This document shows positions 1 through 12,600 of a DNA stretch of 64,000 nucleotides, one piece after another (the first letter of the stretch is position 1; every line of letters starts with the position of its first letter). The notes beneath the pieces were generated by a model that was given only the letters and a program-made list of their open reading frames with translations, did no database searches and had not been told where the DNA came from. The DNA is from Epiperipatus broadwayi (Eukaryota; Onychophora; Udeonychophora; Euonychophora; Peripatidae): NCBI GenBank assembly GCA_028023455.1, contig JAQFVV010006246.1, forward strand, positions 4,329,501 through 4,393,500, given 5' to 3'. A program made the position numbers and the translations under genes.

Positions 1-837
1 GAATGACTAGTGGATACTTACTAGCTGATTAACTAATTATTAGTAAAAGTTTTGATTTCTATTTCTATTTTAAGAATATCTATTTACAATTAGCCAGCCA
101 ATCAATATTTGACTGTTACAGATCAAAATGGGAAAAAAATCTAGGTTTCTTTGTCTTACCAAAAATTATATTTTTCCATAATCTATTTTTATTTAGTCCA
201 CAAGTTATAATCATGAAAAAAAGCTTATCTATTTTACCATTAAACATTTTGTTTATTAAAATTATATGTTTAATTTGAGTTACATCTTAGTAAAAAAAAG
301 CAGCTATTGTATAATTAGAGATGGATAATCTCTCATTACCATTATACTAATTTAATATTGGTGGATAGCCAGTTAACTGCAGACCAACAACTTAAAATTT
401 TTTACAGTTTCAGACTTGAAATGGCAGTTCATACAAATCATAAAACCCTTCAAAAAAATCAACCAAATGCAACAAAAATGTAACATATTGGATACTTTTA
501 GTTAAATTATTGGAATGAAAGCTGTGTGGCTTATATTCAGCTGCTTGACATTGTAGGTTCTGTTTGTCCCTAAAGAACATGTAAAGTATAAATTAAAAAA
601 TGTCAAACAATGAGAATATTAGAGACCATTGATACTTAACATTGGAACTATCCATTGTAATGGTGAAATATCCTGGTAGGCAAACAGATCATATGACAAC
701 TATAATTACAATAAATAATTATTTATTCTTGCCTGATATGGTCTATATATTTACTGGCTAAAAATTTTCTAAATCTCTAAACTACTTGCAAACAACATTG
801 GCTTTTTTGTTTTCACATAATGCACTATTTTTATTTT
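1..837. other. AT-rich non-coding DNA, nothing recognised
   Basis: No exon, RNA gene or recognisable repeat was found on either strand. It is probably intron or 5' flank of the cubilin-like gene. No signal-peptide exon could be identified here, so the first coding exon of that gene is either upstream of the window or too short to see. Confidence 0.5.
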
Positions 838-1985
838 AAAGTTGTAAATATTAATTTTTATTAAGCGCAATGTTAGCATGTAATACTTAAATAAGGCTAA
901 AACCTTAGTACATGCACCTTGAATGCATAATTTATTACAAGAGAGAGATCTACAAACCAAATGCAAGATTCGACTTTATAAAGATAAGAGCGGTCCTCTT
1001 ATCTGCAACCTATTTTTCTATATATATAGGCAAATCTAAAGCACTATGATTTAGGAGCATGAAGCTAATAAATTCTTCACTGATTAAGTCCAATATTTCT
1101 GTTAAACACTAATAACCACGAAATCTTTCGATTTACAATGAATGAATAGTCAGATCTTAAATTTAGAAATATTTTGAATCGATTTAAAGTTGTAAATATT
1201 AATTCTTATTAAGCACAAGATCAGCAAGTAATACTTAAATAAGGATAAAACCTTAGTACATGCACCTTGAGTGCTTAATTTTGTAAATCGAAAGATTTCA
1301 CGATTGTTAATGTTTAACAGAAATAGTGGACTTAATCAGTGAAGAATTTATTAGCTTCATGCTCCCAAATCATAATGCTTTAGATAAGAAGGCCACTCTT
1401 ATCTTTAAAAGTCAAATCTTTTGTTTAGATTTGTAGAGGTCACTCTTGTAATAAATTAAGTACTCAAGGTGCATGTACTAAGGTTTTAGCCTTATTTAAG
1501 TATTATGTGCTAACATGGTGCTTAATAAGAATTAATCACTTATCTTTATAAAGTCGAATCTTGAATTTAGATTTGTAGAGGTCTCTTTTGTAATAAATTA
1601 AGCACTCAAGGTGCATGTACTAAGGTTTTACTAAGGTTTTAGCCTTGGTACTTAATAAGAATTAATATTTACAACTTTAAAATTGATTCAAAATATTTCT
1701 AAATTTTAAGATCTGATTATTAACTCGTAAATCGAAAAATTTTATGATTGTTAATGTTTAACAGAAATAGTGGACTTAATCAGTGAAGAATTTATTAGCT
1801 TCACGCTCCCAAATCATAATAATTTAGATTTGCCTATATATACAGAAAAATAGGTTGAAGATAAGAGAGCTGCTCTTATCTTTATAAAGTTGAATTTTGT
1901 GTTTAGATTTGTAGAGGTCTCTCTTGTAATAAATTAAGCACTCAAGGTCATGTACTAAAGTTTTAGCCTTATTTAAGTATTTTTA
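838..1985. repeat. Nest of inverted and direct repeats (two modules)
   Basis: Two modules alternate in both orientations. Module a contains the string CTTAGTACATGCACCTTGA; it reads forward near 861-935 and 1206-1285 and reverse-complemented near 1445-1530, 1590-1670 and 1920-1985. Module b contains CACTGATTAAGTCCA; it reads forward near 985-1137 and reversed near 1286-1400 and 1727-1885. The reversed copies pair with the forward copies over more than 100 bases, so the single strand could fold into long hairpins. No coding sequence is seen. The pattern suits a fold-back or MITE-type non-autonomous element that inserted into itself or rearranged. The family is not recognised. Confidence 0.75.
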
Positions 1986-3218
1986 TTTTAATGTTTTTTA
2001 TTTACAGGTATTTTATATGTAAAATTATTGTTAATGGTAATAAAAACTATTTCATATTTAAAGAAGAGAAATGCATTTGATATTCAAATCAGTTTCAATT
2101 TTGGTGTTTATTCATATTGGAAAAAGTGGAACCTATAATGGAGGTACAGATTATCTAAAATGGAAACAATAAATTTATGATACCAAGACAATGTCAGTAT
2201 ATTTTAATTCTTCAAAACTCTTGTTTGTTCATATAGCCATAGAGCTGCATTAACCTCTCTTGAGGAAATTGATGTACAACTCATCTCTCTATATCATCTT
2301 GGTCATTTTTACTGAAAGTAAAAAATATAAGCGTTTAAAAAAAGGCATTTGTAATGATATTTATAACTGTTTACCTGGTTAAGCCATACTATATCCTATT
2401 TTCTACAGTGGGATTTATTTTTTTTTTTTACAAAAAAAATATCTTAAACTTGTTTTGGCATGTGTAATAATTTTATAGAAATGATTGGTCAAAAAATAAT
2501 CTACATTTTTTTTTATTATCAAGTTTTAATAACAGCACCCACCCATAAAGCATCTTAATGTTTTTTAAAATTTATTATTAGGATGCTATTCTCTCACAAT
2601 TTTTTTTTTTTACATAATTGTATTTTTTTTATCTGACCAGATACAGTATTTTTTTTTTTTTTTTTTTTGCAATTTTCATTACTTAATATGTACAGTTATT
2701 GGTTTTTTAGAATATTGTCTCATTCCTTATCAAAAATGATAAATAATAGTTTATCATTTATAAGGCTGCTTCCTATAAACAATTTCACATCTTAGTATGA
2801 GATGTCTGATGGCAGCAGAGGTTCATGATGATTGGAAAGACTATTGGAAACAGTACCTAGGGCTATGATGAATCAACAACCTATCCTATGAGGCAGCAGA
2901 AGCTCTTCATTATGCACTGTTTACTTGTCATTTATTGTTGCCCATTATATCTAAAGATCATTACACTATCTGCTACCTATAGATTCTGCCAATAAAACCA
3001 AATAGCAAACGGAATATATAGAACAAAGTTAATTATTTTGATAATGCTTTAAACAAATATGTAGCATTGGAATATTTGTTTACCTAGTCTTTTTCTAAAT
3101 AATGTTATTTAATATGTTATAAAAATTGTATTAATAAGTTTTCAGTAGATTGTAATTTTCAAATGGAAATTTGCCTTTTATTGTATATTTGGTCTCTAAT
3201 TATTTTTTTTTCTTTCAG
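1986..3218. other. Probable intron with poly-T tracts
   Basis: The stretch is AT-rich with long homopolymer T runs near 2410-2430, 2595-2610 and 2648-2668. No exon or transposon is recognised. It ends in a pyrimidine tract and AG acceptor that leads into the first supported exon. Confidence 0.5.
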
Positions 3219-3266
3219 ACAAAATTTAATAAGCAAGAAATTTCCAGTCTAAAAACGCAAGTTATA
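3219..3266 (+). CDS. CUBN: Cubilin-like exon A (coiled coil)
   Basis: The acceptor is TTTCTTTCAG and the donor GTAAGT. The exon is 48 nt, phase 0 at both ends, and translates to [16 protein letters not shown]. It is short but has clean splice sites, keeps the frame of the next exon and has heptad-like I/L spacing. It is the least certain exon because of its size. Its upstream partner was not found. Confidence 0.65.
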
Positions 3267-6200
3267 GTAAGTAAATCTATACTATATATATTTTATGCAT
3301 GCTCATATAAATACAGATGAATTCTTCAAACTAAAAATCAGTCCTGCTTTGTGATGAAATTTTTTTATGATGTAACTTCAGATTTAGGATATTAATTAAT
3401 ATTAAGAAATTAATAAGTAATTGCAAACTACATACGACAATAATCTGTAGTTATCACTTTGACAGACATATATGTAAATATGAACTTCAATCATTATTCT
3501 AGATACTGATTTCATTGTTAGCTAAAGAAGTAATTTTATAATCTTGTAGTTCTTTTATTGAAATGGTTTTAATCAAAAATAAAATATATATTTATTTCAT
3601 TTACTTTTAAAACTTAATATTGAAATCTATAAATGAAAGATCTGAGGTTAAGTTAAAGATTAAATTTGAAATAAACAAGATATACATTAACTTGTATGTT
3701 GGGCCATTTCCATCTCTTAACATTAAATCATAAATGTCTTTATATTAAAATTTTTTAATTACATTCAACTATTAAGCAATAGCACACAATAATATCATAT
3801 TACTTATAAGTAGTAATAAAATAAAAGGGCAATAATGAATTGAAATGAAAGCTATTATAAAAAATCTGTATTATGACCCATATCTATAATATGAAGTAAG
3901 CTATTATAAAATGGATATATTATAAAAAAAGTTTTATTTAATATATAAATTTATAGATATATATGAGTATGCTCTATTCTTTGTAGTTTTACAATCACAA
4001 ATTTATTTTCCTTAATGTTAATGTAAATAATAATAAAAAATTTAAGAGTGTAAATAATATATGTGTTAGTTGATAGCTGTTTACTTTTATTTATATATCT
4101 TCAGTTTAAAATCTTTAATCCAAAACCTTTGATTTCGTGGCTTTTTTGAAATGGGAATTATCTGATTTCAACAATGAACACACACCCTCAATATAAAACC
4201 ACAATTGTTGAAAATATTAATAAATATTAATTTTTTAAAGTTTATATATAACATGTGAATATTGGGAGAGATGAATATGCTACTACAGTTAGCAGCTCTT
4301 ATCATCAGTGGTACTCTTACTCAATATTATAGATACGAGTTATAATATAGATTTCATTAACACAGTGTGTGATGTATGTAGTGGACAAAGGCACCAAAGA
4401 TTCCACAGGAGAAGGTAATACTAATTATATCAAAATAAAATTTTATTTATTCGTTATCACTTTGTTATTATTCCTAAGTTTATTGTGATTTCTAATCTAT
4501 ATCTAAATTTTCTATTGTTTGTTGTTTTTTAAAAAATATATATACAATATATTAACTGAATTACAAATATACACACATTCCGTGATAACTCAATCTTTTT
4601 TTCTCTATTGAAAATTAGTCCATAAATTACATTGAGTGACTGACTGATAGCAATAGTTAAAATTCTTTGTGTATAAAAGCATTTTAGATTCAGGATTCCT
4701 CCCAACTTTGATTCTATGGGATTCCATCAATGAAATTAGTATTTTTAAGCCCTTAACAATAGTTTGAAATATGCTTAAATTTTTTTGTTGTATATTGCAA
4801 TAAAATTATAAAAGAAAGTTGAATGCCACAATTAATCCAAATTTTGAATGAATATTAATAATTTGAATTAATATTTGTTTTTTAATTATTAATGTTTTAT
4901 TGTATTTTCAATGAATTATTTTTTGAATTATTATAAATAATCAGTTTTTATCAAAATTCGATTCTGGATAAAAATAAGTTGAGAATTAGTTAAATTCTTT
5001 AAAATTAATTAGCTCAAAGATACTTTGTCTTTAGACAGCCATTATGCAATAATATCTGAAGAAGTAGCTTAGAAATTTATATTGTAAAACTATTTAAGAG
5101 TTCCATGACAACCTATATCACATTTTTAGCAATTATTTTCAGATATGCTTCCCAATTAATATTTTGTTTGGAGATGGCTGGAAAAAAATATTTAATTATC
5201 TTTTTTTTTTTTTTTTTGAGGTTATGAAAAAAAAAAAGAAACATGATTGATATTTTAATGAAATCCTATTTGTATTAAAATATATATGGGTTTTTATTTG
5301 TACATTTTATTTTCAAGTTATCATTTATTTATAAGCATTTTTATCTTTTAAGCTTAATTCTGTTGATTTAATAATACATTGTAAGAAATATCTTTGCAGG
5401 GTTTAATTTTATTTTAACAATGTATATCAAATTTGCATTTATAATAATAGAACATTACATTTCCATTTACCAATTTCCTTTTTTAAGGGCTTTTTATTTC
5501 ATGTAAAAATTCTTTTTCAAATTGATGTAACTATCCATAGCCACATACCCATGACTAAAGAAAAAACTAATTGATAAAAAAATAAAAATAAAAAAACGTA
5601 TTGCTGCATTTATGGGAAGAAGTGTTCTAAATAAATGCATAAAAATATATTTAGAACTGAAAATTATTTAGAAAATAAATTATAAATTTAGTAGCCAAAG
5701 CAATACAAAATAAGTTCTGCTTCATATTTTATGTTGATAAGAATTAAAGTGGCCACATTTATTATTAAATTTACTGCAATAAATATATTAAATAAATGCA
5801 TGAAAATTATTTACTGTATTTAAAAATGACAATTATCTAGTTTGAAACAAATTTATGATAAATGATGCTGAAGAATAAAAATAAATATTTATCCTTTGGC
5901 ATCTATCATAAAAAACAAAAAAACAAAACCACAATTCCACAATGGATTTTATGGTTTTGAATTGGAACTGATATTTTTTATTGTGTTAAAATCTTATTTT
6001 CTTTTTTAATTTTTATAATTCACACATGTTGTAACAGTTTATTTTATTTTAGAAAGGCTAATTTCATCTCCAATCTTCTGTCATTTACTTAAGTTATAAA
6101 AAATAATTTTTTGCTTTGTAACTTTCACAAATAGTTTTAAAAAGTTTTTACTTTGTTTGAAAATTTCTTATAAAAGTTGTAAAATTTTCTAAGATAATTC

Positions 6201-6584
6201 ATCATAAGCAAATAAATATCAATTAATTTTCTTTCTTTGCTTTTTATAATAAATTAACAAATAGTATATAGTTTTTAAAAAAAAAACAACTGTGATATAA
6301 TTGATAATAACTCTGGCTTTTATTTATTTATTGTTGAATATTTAATAATAACAATGCATATTTTAAATTTAACAACAATGTACATCTTATTAATTAGTTG
6401 TTTCTTTAATCATTAGTATGTACTATGATGCCAAATCATGGTCAAATGAAATCACATGCTCTACTAACAATCAAAAACCAATACAGTATATCTTATTAAA
6501 GTATATTTTGTCTTATGAATTTTAATTTTGAAAGGTCTGATATTTGATATTTAAAAATAATCTCAGCTTTTAATACACAACATA

Positions 6585-6620
<36 letters not shown>

Positions 6621-9600
6621 ATATTATATATATATATATATATAATGAGAGTCAAAAATGATCTGCATTCCAGTTATATTAAAACTTCTGTTGGCTGTAC
6701 TATTCTTATCAGTGCTTTCTTTATGAAGTCGCTGTTGCTCCAGTCTTTGCTGTGTATTTTTGAATATGAAGAAACAATGGCTGCCTCACCTATGATTTGC
6801 ACAAAAGAAAAGCAATGTGCAGTGATTTGAGACTGTATCTTGTGCTGATATTTATCAGTTTTGACACATTTTGAAGAAAGTATTTTGTCACAAAAAAGCA
6901 TATATGAATGGATAAAATTCAAGGAAGGTTAGCAGCCATGAAAGAGCCAGACAATCATTCCTATCCATGAGTGCACATGGACTGATTTTGTTGGATAAAT
7001 GGGTGACAGTAGATTATGTACCAAATCATTTGCAAGTCACACATGGCTCTGCTTATGCAATATTTAATGAAACATTTGGATTTTCAAAAAAATTGTGCAA
7101 GAAGTGTACAAAAGGACAAAATTTGGATTGATAAATTTAATGAAGATAAAAGCTTTTTAAAAAGCATTACTGGTGATAAACATAGATTCAGTACTCTGTG
7201 AGCCAGAGAAAACAGCAGAGTATGAAATGGAAATATCCTTAATCACTGACAAAGAAAAAATTTGAACAGCAGCCAGAAAATTGATGCTTAATTTTCTCAA
7301 ATTCTCAGCACCCAGAAAGAATCAAATAATCAATACTTTATGCTCAGTAAATGTTTATTGAAAAGCTGAAGTCTAAAATTTGATGCATTGTGTTTTGTTG
7401 CATGACAGTACTCGTCCACACATTACTGCCATTACTGTTGGCATTCCAAAAATATTATTTTGAGATGACGAGGAACTCTACCTATAGTTTGATCTTTCCC
7501 TATCTGGCTATCACATATTTGGTTTCCTGAAAGAGCCTTAAAAATATGAAGATTCACATCTGTTGAAAAGTTGAAGACAACGGTGTTGGAATATGAAAGT
7601 TTGTTAACAGATGGGGACAAAGTATCAAAAATGCAGGGAGATTATATTAGAAAAATCTTTTCTGAAAGTTATTTAATTAAAAATTTAAATCTTTATGCAG
7701 ATAATTTTTGACTTGCCCTATAGAGGGTATTTGCTTTTGCTTTTAAAAAAAAGTACTATATTTAATAGATTTTTTTAAAAAAAAACTTAGACAAATTAAA
7801 CAAATCTTAATTTTTTTTACCTATTTAATAAAAAAGTTAATTGTATGATTTATTATTCTTTTATGTCTGTGTTTTATTGTGTGTGATTTGAATTGCAATA
7901 AAATTAAAAACTGTAAATGAATTCTATTTAATTTTTAGACTGAAAATGAGAATTTTAGAATAAAATTTTCTGAAATAGATAATAGCTTTAATCATCTGAA
8001 ATCTACCGGCGATGTAGCAACTGATATTAATCAATTATCTTCTGATTTAGCCAGCTTACGCCAAAAAGTGAGTATTTTTTTAAAAAATTTCATATTATGT
8101 ATGATGATTTATATATTTTATAACTATGTAGTGATTATGCATCTTCGAAAATATATATATTTAATTATTTTTACCCCCTCCCCCAATCTGTCTGTTATAA
8201 TTAAAAACTTTCGTTAAAATTAATCTTTGCCAATCAGCTTAAACTTTTGCCTTCTAGATTAGCGAAAAATGCAAAATTAATTAGGAAGAAATTCAGGCAA
8301 TTGCCCCGTTTAGAAAGCTACAATGAAAGCAGATCTAAATTACCAAACATTAACACTAATTAGCTTTTTAATCAATAATATAAAAATGTCTGATAATAAA
8401 TAATGCATTGCTTTATATAATTTAACTATCATTCATATTTCATTCGAACTATAAGACTTCCAATTTTATGACAAAAGACATTCAACTGAATCAACTGTAT
8501 CACCGAGCCATTATTTAAATAAATTATCTAGTTGATAGTTACTAATTGAAATGATAAAAAGGTTAAGCTTTAATGACAATATATATTTTTTAAAAAATGA
8601 TTTAAAAATGCAATAAAACTTTTATATAGTAATAATAAATAAAAAAGTAGATAAAAAATCTTTCAGAGAAAACATTTATTGGCCATATGTAATTCACTCC
8701 ACAGTAACAAAGATATACACGCACACGCAGTATATATATTACAATAAACAATAGGATTTTATGTTTTGATAAATAAAATATCTGGGAAGAGGGGGAAGTC
8801 TTACAATTTTGTAATGACACAAATTTTACTCATGTTAGCATATTCAATAATATGTAATTGTATTATATTTTTTCATCTGGCATTCATATTTGTTTGCAAC
8901 CATGATATGGATGCAAAATTCACACATGATAACAAATGCAAATTATACCCCGTGATAAAATTATAATTTATTAATATAATAAGCACATTAAAAAAAATTC
9001 TGTAATTGACATTTAATTGCAACATGCTCATTTGATTTTTTCCCCCTAATTTAATCCAATCACTATTTAAATAATGAGTAAAATTTATAAGTGCTTTTAT
9101 TTCCGCCAATGAATAGAATGAGAGATCACTTAAGAAAGAATTACTAGCAATTTTTATACATAGATTTACAATTTACAGAATAGCAAAGTGGAAGATGATA
9201 AGAAATCCATGCATACATTGTACCGTCCATCCAACAAGATTTAGAAACTAGGCAAAAGTACCCTGAATCCAATCATGCCCAAGATACACAGATCAGGAGC
9301 AATCATGAATACTAACCTGTTCACCCATTTCCCAAATCTATAACACTATGGACAACATCTATGGTGATACTACATAAATTAATTCCGGGCCTGAACCCAA
9401 GATATAAGTTAAAAACATACATAAATATAAATATTATTATAGATATTCAAACAACTGGATTAAGTTTAAAAATATAAATCTTTATTTTGACAAAATTCAA
9501 GATGATTTTATATATACTCAACTTCACGCATTTAAAACTTTATTTTTGGTAACAAATATTTGACGATCTTGATACAATTATTTTTATTTAACAAATATCA

Positions 9601-12600
9601 ATTTAGTGTGGCGGTTACAATGGTGAACGTATATTTAAAAATAGGATTTTATTTCATGTTACAAAACTGATCTATCTGGCGGTTTTGGTGGACGTTTATA
9701 CAATAAGAATAATACATATTAAGATACGATAGAGTTCTCGCTGATTGTACGATTTTAATAGGATGGCATTTCATACATAAGTTTATTTTCATTTATAGAC
9801 TTTATTTGTAATAATAAAAATAAAGATATATTTTGATCAGTGAGTAGACTAAAACATTTATTTTACACATTTTTGACATTTAATGATAGAATATTGCAAA
9901 ACTCTATAAATACAGGAACGGCTTATTTCAATAAAGGGGTGGGCAGCTTCATGAGAAGTTGGGGATCTAAATTCCAACTAAAAATATTGCAAACAGAAAA
10001 ACATTTCATTTTCACATATCATTACGATTTATTTTGCTAAACAGGCTAGGAAACTAACTATAAGAAATTGCGATGCTAGCATTTTGTCAACGAGAGAGAG
10101 GGTGGCACATTTGGCCAAAAAAATGTCATTCTCCGAATTTTAACCTGCATGTTCTAGAAGTAGACTTAAGAGGCTTTGAATCCCCAGCGCGAGATAAGAG
10201 TGAATCAAAGTAGTATATAAATATATACTTGGAAAAGAATGACCAACAAAGATGATCAGGATTCCCTGGAATGAGGCACAGGCAAATCAGATCAAAGCCC
10301 TATGTGGCTTATTAATAATTTGACATATGCCAGCAACACTATCATAAGAATATAAACTCATTGAATTTAAGTACTAAAATAAATGCTTAACAAATAGGTA
10401 ATGATATGCTAAAATAATGACCCATGTAAGATAAAGTCATTTATCATAAGTTAAACTATAATTAATGAAACATGCATTTCTCTCCCTTCTTGAATCAATA
10501 CTATTTTATTTAACATAAAAAAAAACAACTAAAATTCACGCACTTAAAAGTGCAAATAACAAAATAGATTTAAGCTGTCAGCCTTTTATCGATGATGATC
10601 AATAAGAAATTAATAAAATTAACAGCCACCAACATCCAACTCAGATTGCAAAGTATTTATACATTTTGTATAAACTTACGATAAAATATTTATTTAAAAG
10701 CATGTATTCATTTAAAATACAAATTCAATCTTACAAGCTATTTAGATATAAATAATAACTCATTAACCGCCCCCCCTTTTTCCCACAGCAGGAAAGAGGT
10801 TTGTAAGACCCCACAGGCTGTGTACAGAGTGGCATGCCCTCATAATGGATGCAAAGCATCATACTATGGTGAAACAAGAGCCACCATAGCTACTAGGATA
10901 TCACAACACAAGTATAGATGCAATAAGGCACATACGAATCCAGAATGCACTTCAATTTTTGCTCAACATCAAAAATTGTCGGGACATGTGTTCGAACCCA
11001 CACCTGCAAAATTAGTGTGTACTGAGAAGCACGATATTAAGCGAAAGGTAAAAGAAGCATACTTTATAGCAGAGGACTATTTTGCCATTAATCGTAAGGA
11101 TGCATGTTTTGCAATACCTAAAAGATGGTCTTAGTGACTCATTTGCATATAATTTGCATATCAGATTTATTTATATAATGATTCCAAAGAAAGGATCATA
11201 ACTGGCTATAAATATGAGAAGTACATCTTCTTGAAAGCGCTCAGCCATTGAATGTAGTTTTCAATTTGTTGTTATAGCTTTACGTTGAAAGTGTGAAAGC
11301 ACGATTTAATATTATTATATTGAAGACAAACGTAAAGTAAAAATATACAGGTTATTACTTAATATTCTAACATGGACTATAATCAGCAACACAAGCAGAT
11401 ATTACAATTTAGCTTATCGGTTTGGACTTTTCAACAACGGATAAATTTCCTGCAAAGATGTGCGAGGTTTAAAATTATCCCAAATTGTTGCAGAGTTAAT
11501 ATAAATAACTCCATATATAACCAAAGCAATATTAATGCACAGGTGCAAATATATTTATATGGACCAGTCATTAAAGGATGTAATAAGGTACTCAAGAAAA
11601 AAAAGCGGTTGCGGAGAACTTTTAAGAAATTTGGCAATTCCTCCTCAGGTATGAAGTGCAACAATTTAGTGAGCACATTGAGTCATAAATTTGAACGGAA
11701 GTTCGCGTTTCTAGCAAAAAAAAAACAAGGAGTGAATATTAATACACCCAAAAGAGAGGACTTTGTCAATTTGACTAATATAATATTGCCTGCAGTAGTT
11801 AAAGAAGTATTGGAACTGGGTCCCAAATATGTTGGTGGCAAGTGGAAATAGCCGAGGATGGAAGTGGTGGCGGATGTTGAAGCAGGACTAGTTAATGATG
11901 GGTGTAGAGATAACTATGTTTTCCAAATCGCTAGAGCAATTAGACACAAGCCACTTTACACAGCAGCAGATACATGGAGTAAGAAAATTAGTGACACAAA
12001 AATTTTTTGTTGATGGTTCAATTACATGCATGAGGGAAGACAAGGGGAATAGATTTGTCATAACGAATAAAGACGAATATGTTAATAAGATGAAAATACA
12101 AATTGATAAATTGAAATTCGTACACACAGTAAACTTTAATAATAAAATTAATGAGAAGTTTATAACATCGATTCTTCATATACATTGCGATAAAGCTTTT
12201 TCTAAAGCTGAGTATTATCTAATGTATCTATCTTCTTCCACACCCCCACGAATGTTTGCTAACGCTAAATTACCCAAACTGGACATGCCTCTGAGGTTGA
12301 TGCTGGACTTTGGAGGCATGCATTATTTTGAGACTGCGAAGAAGATAAATCATTGGCTAATAGATGACTTAGGATTTGGAGAGTTTACTATTAAATTTTT
12401 TTTCGAGTTTGTAGAATGAATCAAGAATGCGCTAATAAGGCCCGAGTTTAAAATTGCTGCATTGATATATTAAAATTATACGGGTCTGTTAATAGAAAGA
12501 AGTCTATCGATATTATACAACAAGAACTCATAAATAAAAATGTAGCTCAGGCTCGCATTAGTTTCATAACAGAATTTCTGAGATGGTTAGATGTAAATAT

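Noticed and set aside
4285-4320. CTGATGA on the minus strand near 4305
   Set aside because: No GAAA at the right spacing and no stems.
5055-5085. CTGAAGA...GAAA on the plus strand
   Set aside because: No pairing stem II and no stem I; chance occurrence in AT-rich DNA.
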